Shown: one piece after another, positions 14,907-17,362 of the stretch
Layout: each line of letters opens with the position of its first letter
How positions within the stretch are numbered: the first letter of the stretch is position 1
DNA from: an uncultured Eubacteriales bacterium
GTDB lineage: Bacteria; Bacillota; Clostridia; Oscillospirales; Acutalibacteraceae
Direction of reading: 5' to 3'
NCBI GenBank assembly: GCA_934615635.1
Contig: CAKTTT010000030.1
Coordinates: forward strand, 1-17,362
DNA: 17,362 nucleotides
Made by a program: the position numbers and the translations under genes
Notes under the pieces: model-generated
What the model was told of the DNA's origin: nothing
What the model saw: only the letters and a program-made list of their open reading frames with translations
Databases searched by the model: none

Positions 14907-15440
14907 ATGGGAACAGGAATCATCATATGCGGCTTAAATGGCACTGGAAAGAGTACGTTAGGAAAAGCCCTTGCCGCGGAAATGCATTTTTATTTCATAG
15001 ATGATGAAGCATTATATTTTCCCAAAACAAGTTCCCATAATATTTATGCCTTTTCACGGACTCGCGAAGAAGTTGAAAAGCTCCTTTTTGAGGAGATTAA
15101 AGCACATGAAAATTTTGTTTTTACGTCTGTGAAGGGGGATTATGGTGAAACCATTCGGCCCTTTTTTCAATACGCTGTATTAATGGAGGTTCCAAAGGAT
15201 ATTCGCTTGCGGCGAGTTGTCAATCGTTCTTTTCAGAAATTTGGCAATAGAGTATTATTGGGTGGAGATTTACATGAGCAGGAGAAAGGTTTTTTTGATT
15301 TTATTAAATCCAGAGAAGAGAAAACCGTTGAAGAATGGACACAACGACTGAACTGTCCTATCATAAGAATCGATGGAACAAAGCCCATTAAAGAAAATAT
15401 AGACCTTATCATAGAGCAGATGAAATTTTCAGCTTTTTAA
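14907..15440 (+). CDS. P-loop NTPase / small-molecule kinase-like protein (AAA-family ATPase annotation)
   Basis: A 177-aa protein with a clear Walker A motif GLNGTGKST at residues 9-17 and the short alpha/beta layout of shikimate- or adenylate-kinase-like enzymes. FIDDEAL may give the acidic residue after strand 2. The Arg-rich segment RLRRVVNRSFQKFGNRV is like a kinase lid, and CPIIRIDGTKPIKEN near the end is typical of the group. The substrate is unknown; a nucleotide, metabolite or RNA target is possible. I prefer the ATG at 14907, with GGAG 5 nt away, over the TTG at 14892, which lacks a spaced ribosome site. Base composition differs sharply from all neighbours (19 G/C of 60 at 15001-15060), which suggests acquisition from a low-GC Firmicute. 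It ends convergent to the lipoprotein gene. Confidence 0.82.
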   Translation: MGTGIIICGLNGTGKSTLGKALAAEMHFYFIDDEALYFPKTSSHNIYAFSRTREEVEKLLFEEIKAHENFVFTSVKGDYGETIRPFFQYAVLMEVPKDIRLRRVVNRSFQKFGNRVLLGGDLHEQEKGFFDFIKSREEKTVEEWTQRLNCPIIRIDGTKPIKENIDLIIEQMKFSAF

Positions 15441-15625
15441 AGGATTTGGAATATCCTCAACAGTCAAAAAGTTTTTATTGGCGCAGACAAAATGGATATT
15501 TTTACGGGAAGGGTATTCCTTTAAGTGTCTGTCCTATTTCGTTGGCGACGCTAAAGTGGCGCCCGGCTTCACAAAACGATCTTATTTGGGGATGTTTGGC
15601 TTTCATCTGTTTTTATAAAGACTGA
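15392..15625 (+). pseudogene. Startless open frame after the ATPase gene, possible gene remnant
   Basis: A 77-codon frame is open from 15392 to the TGA at 15623-15625, in a different frame from the ATPase gene. It has no ATG; the only usual alternative start is a TTG at 15446 without a spaced ribosome site. The translation contains FYWRRQNGYFYGKGIPL and ATLKWRPASQNDL, which do not look random but which I cannot assign. It may be a decayed downstream gene, a dispersed repeat or chance. Confidence 0.3.
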
Positions 15626-15685
15626 TGAATCCTTGCGGGGCATGTAAGAAGATTTGCATGTATATATTCATTGAAAAACAGAAGA

Positions 15686-15718
15686 AGAGAGGGCAGGTGC
15701 ATCGCACCCGCCCTCTCT
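15686..15718 (-). terminator. Intrinsic terminator of the ypeB-lipoprotein operon (possibly bidirectional)
   Basis: On minus-strand RNA a 15-bp stem forms: AGAGAGGGCGGGUGC pairs with GCACCUGCCCUCUCU, with one G-U pair and loop GAU. UCUUCUGUUUUUC follows. On the plus strand the same position is an A-C mismatch and the U-run is weaker, so the minus strand is the main direction. It starts 19 nt after the lipoprotein stop and also separates it from the convergent ATPase gene. Confidence 0.85.
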
Positions 15719-15737
15719 CGATTTGTCTGTTTACCAG

Positions 15738-16016
15738 TTACCGGCTGGCGTTTTGGCCGTCGGTAGGGGTGCCGATCTGACTGCCGGTGAAATCCCCCAG
15801 GCCGCCGGTGGAATCCGTCATGGAATTGTCGTCCCCCATGCTGGGCCGGGCGCCGGATTCCTCCGGCTTGGAGGGATGGGAGCTGCTTCCCGCGTGGGAG
15901 GAGGAATGGGAGCTGCTGCCGGAGGACATATCCTTATCGCCGTTGCCGCAGCCCGCCAGCAGGAGGCTCATCCCCGCGGCCGCGGCCGTCAGGGTAAGAA
16001 TCCATTTGCTTTTCAT
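15738..16016 (-). CDS. Small Ser/His-rich lipoprotein next to ypeB
   Basis: A 92-aa secreted lipoprotein of unknown function. The signal peptide is clear: MKSKW, a hydrophobic core, then the lipobox LLAGC at residues 18-22 with Cys22 as the lipidated residue. The mature part is low in complexity: SSGSSSHSSSHAGSSSHPS, then a Pro/Glu/Asp/Gly-rich tail with no recognisable domain. Three regularly spaced His in the Ser-rich part could bind metal, but this is a guess. The ATG at 16016 follows AAAGGAG by about 12 nt. The gene is 83 bp downstream of ypeB and ends at a strong terminator, so it is the last gene of the germination operon. Lipoproteins such as YlaJ/YhcN often go with SleB/YpeB, but I see no YhcN-type domain here. 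Confidence 0.78.
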   Translation of the reverse strand: MKSKWILTLTAAAAGMSLLLAGCGNGDKDMSSGSSSHSSSHAGSSSHPSKPEESGARPSMGDDNSMTDSTGGLGDFTGSQIGTPTDGQNASR

Positions 16017-16055
16017 ATCGTTTATACACTCCTTTTACTTTTCCATCTTTTGTGG

Positions 16056-16078
16056 CCGCTTTTCAGCGGGAAAAGCGG
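16056..16078 (-). other. Perfect hairpin between ypeB and the lipoprotein gene
   Basis: CCGCTTTTC (16056-16064) and GAAAAGCGG (16070-16078) make a perfect 9-bp stem with a 5-nt loop. No U-tract follows on the minus strand, so it is unlikely to be a full terminator. It may set message stability or uncouple expression of the two genes. Confidence 0.55.
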
Positions 16079-16099
16079 GAGTGCCGGCAGGGGAGGTCG

Positions 16100-17362
16100 C
16101 TACATAGCCAGCACCCCCGTATCGTCCTGCAGAAGGATGAGGATTTGTTCTTCCTCCCCCGTTTCGATGTTTACATATACCAGCACTTGCTCGTCGTCTC
16201 GGCCGATGCAGGAGAATTCGTAGCAGGCGATCTCCCGCAGGCTCTCAGAGGGGATCACCGCCAACGTCCCCTCGTCCTTCGGCTCCAAATGGGGGCTGAG
16301 TTTTCCCCGGGCCTCGGCCATGACGATTTGCGCCTGGGGAAGCTGCCGGTCGGCGTGATTCATGATATAGCCCTTGGCGTCCAGGGAAACCAGTTGCCCG
16401 TTATCCATGGCGATGCCGATTTTCAGCAGATCCGGATAATAGATGATCCCCTTTTCGGAGTAGGCGTAGTTGATGGTGAGAATACCGTTGTTTAGGTTAT
16501 AATACCGCATGACAAAATTCTCAAAGCCCTTGTCCTCCAGGATCTCCTCCGCCTTGGCCAGCGCCTGGTCGATGCGCAGCGTCGCCTCCTGGATGGGGCG
16601 GGAATCGGTGTATTCCACCACAAAGCCCCCCTGCTTGGAAACGGTGATGCGACGGTTATCGCCGGTGAACTGGTAGCAGGGCAGATTGCCGCCGATTTCG
16701 CCGGCTGGCTTTACCGGTGCGTTTACCAGAAATTCCGCGGCCTTGGTCATGGCCTGCCCTTCATCGATCAGCTCTTTCCCGGCCAGCAGCTTCGGCTCCT
16801 GCTGCAGGATGTGGTCGGAAAAGGGGCCGTCGTAAATCAGGGTGGGGTAATCCTCAAAGCCCTGTTCCATTTCCAAAAAGCCGTCGGTGAGGCTAGGGAA
16901 ATCCGCATCCACCCCCTGCTGGTTTGCCACCTGGGCCACCTCTCCCAATTGAAGCTGCCCGGCGGCCAGGGCGCTTTCCATCGCCGCGAGACGATCGGTG
17001 AGATCCGAGGCGTATGCCGCCAGCTTCTGCAGGCTGGCGGTTTCCTCTTCGGTGATCTGGCCGCCCTCCGCCACCCGTTTGGACAGGGTGGCGCAGAAAT
17101 TGCCCACCTGGGAGAGAAAGCGGTAGGTGCCCGACAGCTCATCCCCGTTCAGGGGCAGCCGGCTTAGGGCGTTTTTGGCAAAGCCCGCCTCCCGCTGCAG
17201 CTTGGAGGCGAGCCCCTCCAATTGATTGGGAGAGGTGGCGTATTGGCCCTTTTCCAGGGCGATGTCCATATTGCCCAGATACTCGGTCAGCTCGCCCAGC
17301 GCCCGCTGGTAGCCGTATTCGATCATCGTCCGGTTGCGATTGGCCACCGTATACCCGCTGAT
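16100..17362 (-). CDS. ypeB: Spore germination protein YpeB (partial, N-terminus off the right edge)
   Basis: YpeB is needed, in B. subtilis, for the spore cortex-lytic enzyme SleB to be placed or kept stable in the spore. The frame is open to the right edge: residues ISGYT precede the first in-window GTG and continue directly into VANRNRTMIEYGYQRALGEL, which is a typical YpeB segment after the N-terminal membrane anchor. The true start therefore lies outside, and 420 residues are visible. The helical N-terminal part contains the family segment LNGDELSGTYRFLSQVGNF. The C-terminal part has repeated PepSY-like units, for example NRRITVSKQGGFVVEYTDSR and later FVMRYYNLNNGILTINYAY. The upstream gene is expected to be sleB. 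The lipoprotein follows downstream. Confidence 0.92.
   Translation of the reverse strand: MSGYTVANRNRTMIEYGYQRALGELTEYLGNMDIALEKGQYATSPNQLEGLASKLQREAGFAKNALSRLPLNGDELSGTYRFLSQVGNFCATLSKRVAEGGQITEEETASLQKLAAYASDLTDRLAAMESALAAGQLQLGEVAQVANQQGVDADFPSLTDGFLEMEQGFEDYPTLIYDGPFSDHILQQEPKLLAGKELIDEGQAMTKAAEFLVNAPVKPAGEIGGNLPCYQFTGDNRRITVSKQGGFVVEYTDSRPIQEATLRIDQALAKAEEILEDKGFENFVMRYYNLNNGILTINYAYSEKGIIYYPDLLKIGIAMDNGQLVSLDAKGYIMNHADRQLPQAQIVMAEARGKLSPHLEPKDEGTLAVIPSESLREIACYEFSCIGRDDEQVLVYVNIETGEEEQILILLQDDTGVLAM

Noticed and set aside
14825..15685. Insertion sequence or integrative element
   Set aside because: No transposase or integrase fragment, no terminal inverted repeats and no target duplication could be seen.

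Overview
The window looks like a piece of a high-GC, spore-forming member of the Clostridia, probably of the Oscillospiraceae/Ruminococcaceae type. The reasons are the gene order rimP-nusA-rnpM-ylxQ-infB-rbfA-nrnA-truB-ribF (typical of Firmicutes), the spore-germination gene ypeB, an anaerobic radical-SAM sulfatase maturase, and Firmicutes-type GGAGG ribosome binding sites. The genus cannot be fixed from the sequence alone.

Positions 1-7853, minus strand: one transcription-translation operon. A strong promoter (TTGCAA-17-TATACT, 7825-7853) is followed by a leader of about 90 nt holding a 12-bp hairpin, then rimP, nusA, rnpM(ylxR), ylxQ, infB, rbfA, nrnA, truB and the start of ribF, which runs off the left edge. 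Several neighbours overlap (rnpM/ylxQ, ylxQ/infB, rbfA/nrnA) or sit directly on the previous stop codon (truB/ribF), so translational coupling is likely. Together they serve 30S maturation, initiation, transcription elongation/antitermination, RNA turnover, tRNA pseudouridylation and flavin cofactor synthesis.

Positions 7938-11192, minus strand: a single very large YfhO-family membrane protein with its own promoter (TTGCCC-17-TATAAT) and an unusually structured GC-rich 5' leader. The leader has two palindromes and a 19-bp hairpin.

Positions 11193-11571: about 380 bp without a credible gene. It holds a terminator-like hairpin, a 15-bp A/T-rich palindrome and half of an imperfect direct repeat.

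Positions 11572-13583, plus strand: a second operon with a promoter (TTGTCT-17-TATAAT), a structured leader of about 170 nt, a PHP-domain phosphoesterase, a TSCPD-domain protein and an uncharacterised 192-aa protein. It is closed by a strong intrinsic terminator.

Positions 13654-14766, plus strand: an anaerobic sulfatase-maturating enzyme whose cluster ligands all match the family. No sulfatase is in the window. Positions about 14825-15685: an AT-rich island with a P-loop ATPase/kinase-like gene and a startless open frame, which looks like later-acquired DNA.

Positions 15686-17362, minus strand: the end of a germination operon, with ypeB (cut by the right edge) and a small Ser/His-rich lipoprotein, closed by a strong terminator.

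I see no rRNA, tRNA, CRISPR array or insertion sequence. The best candidates for something undescribed are the structured leaders of the yfhO-like and PHP genes, the small lipoprotein next to ypeB, and the AT-rich island.
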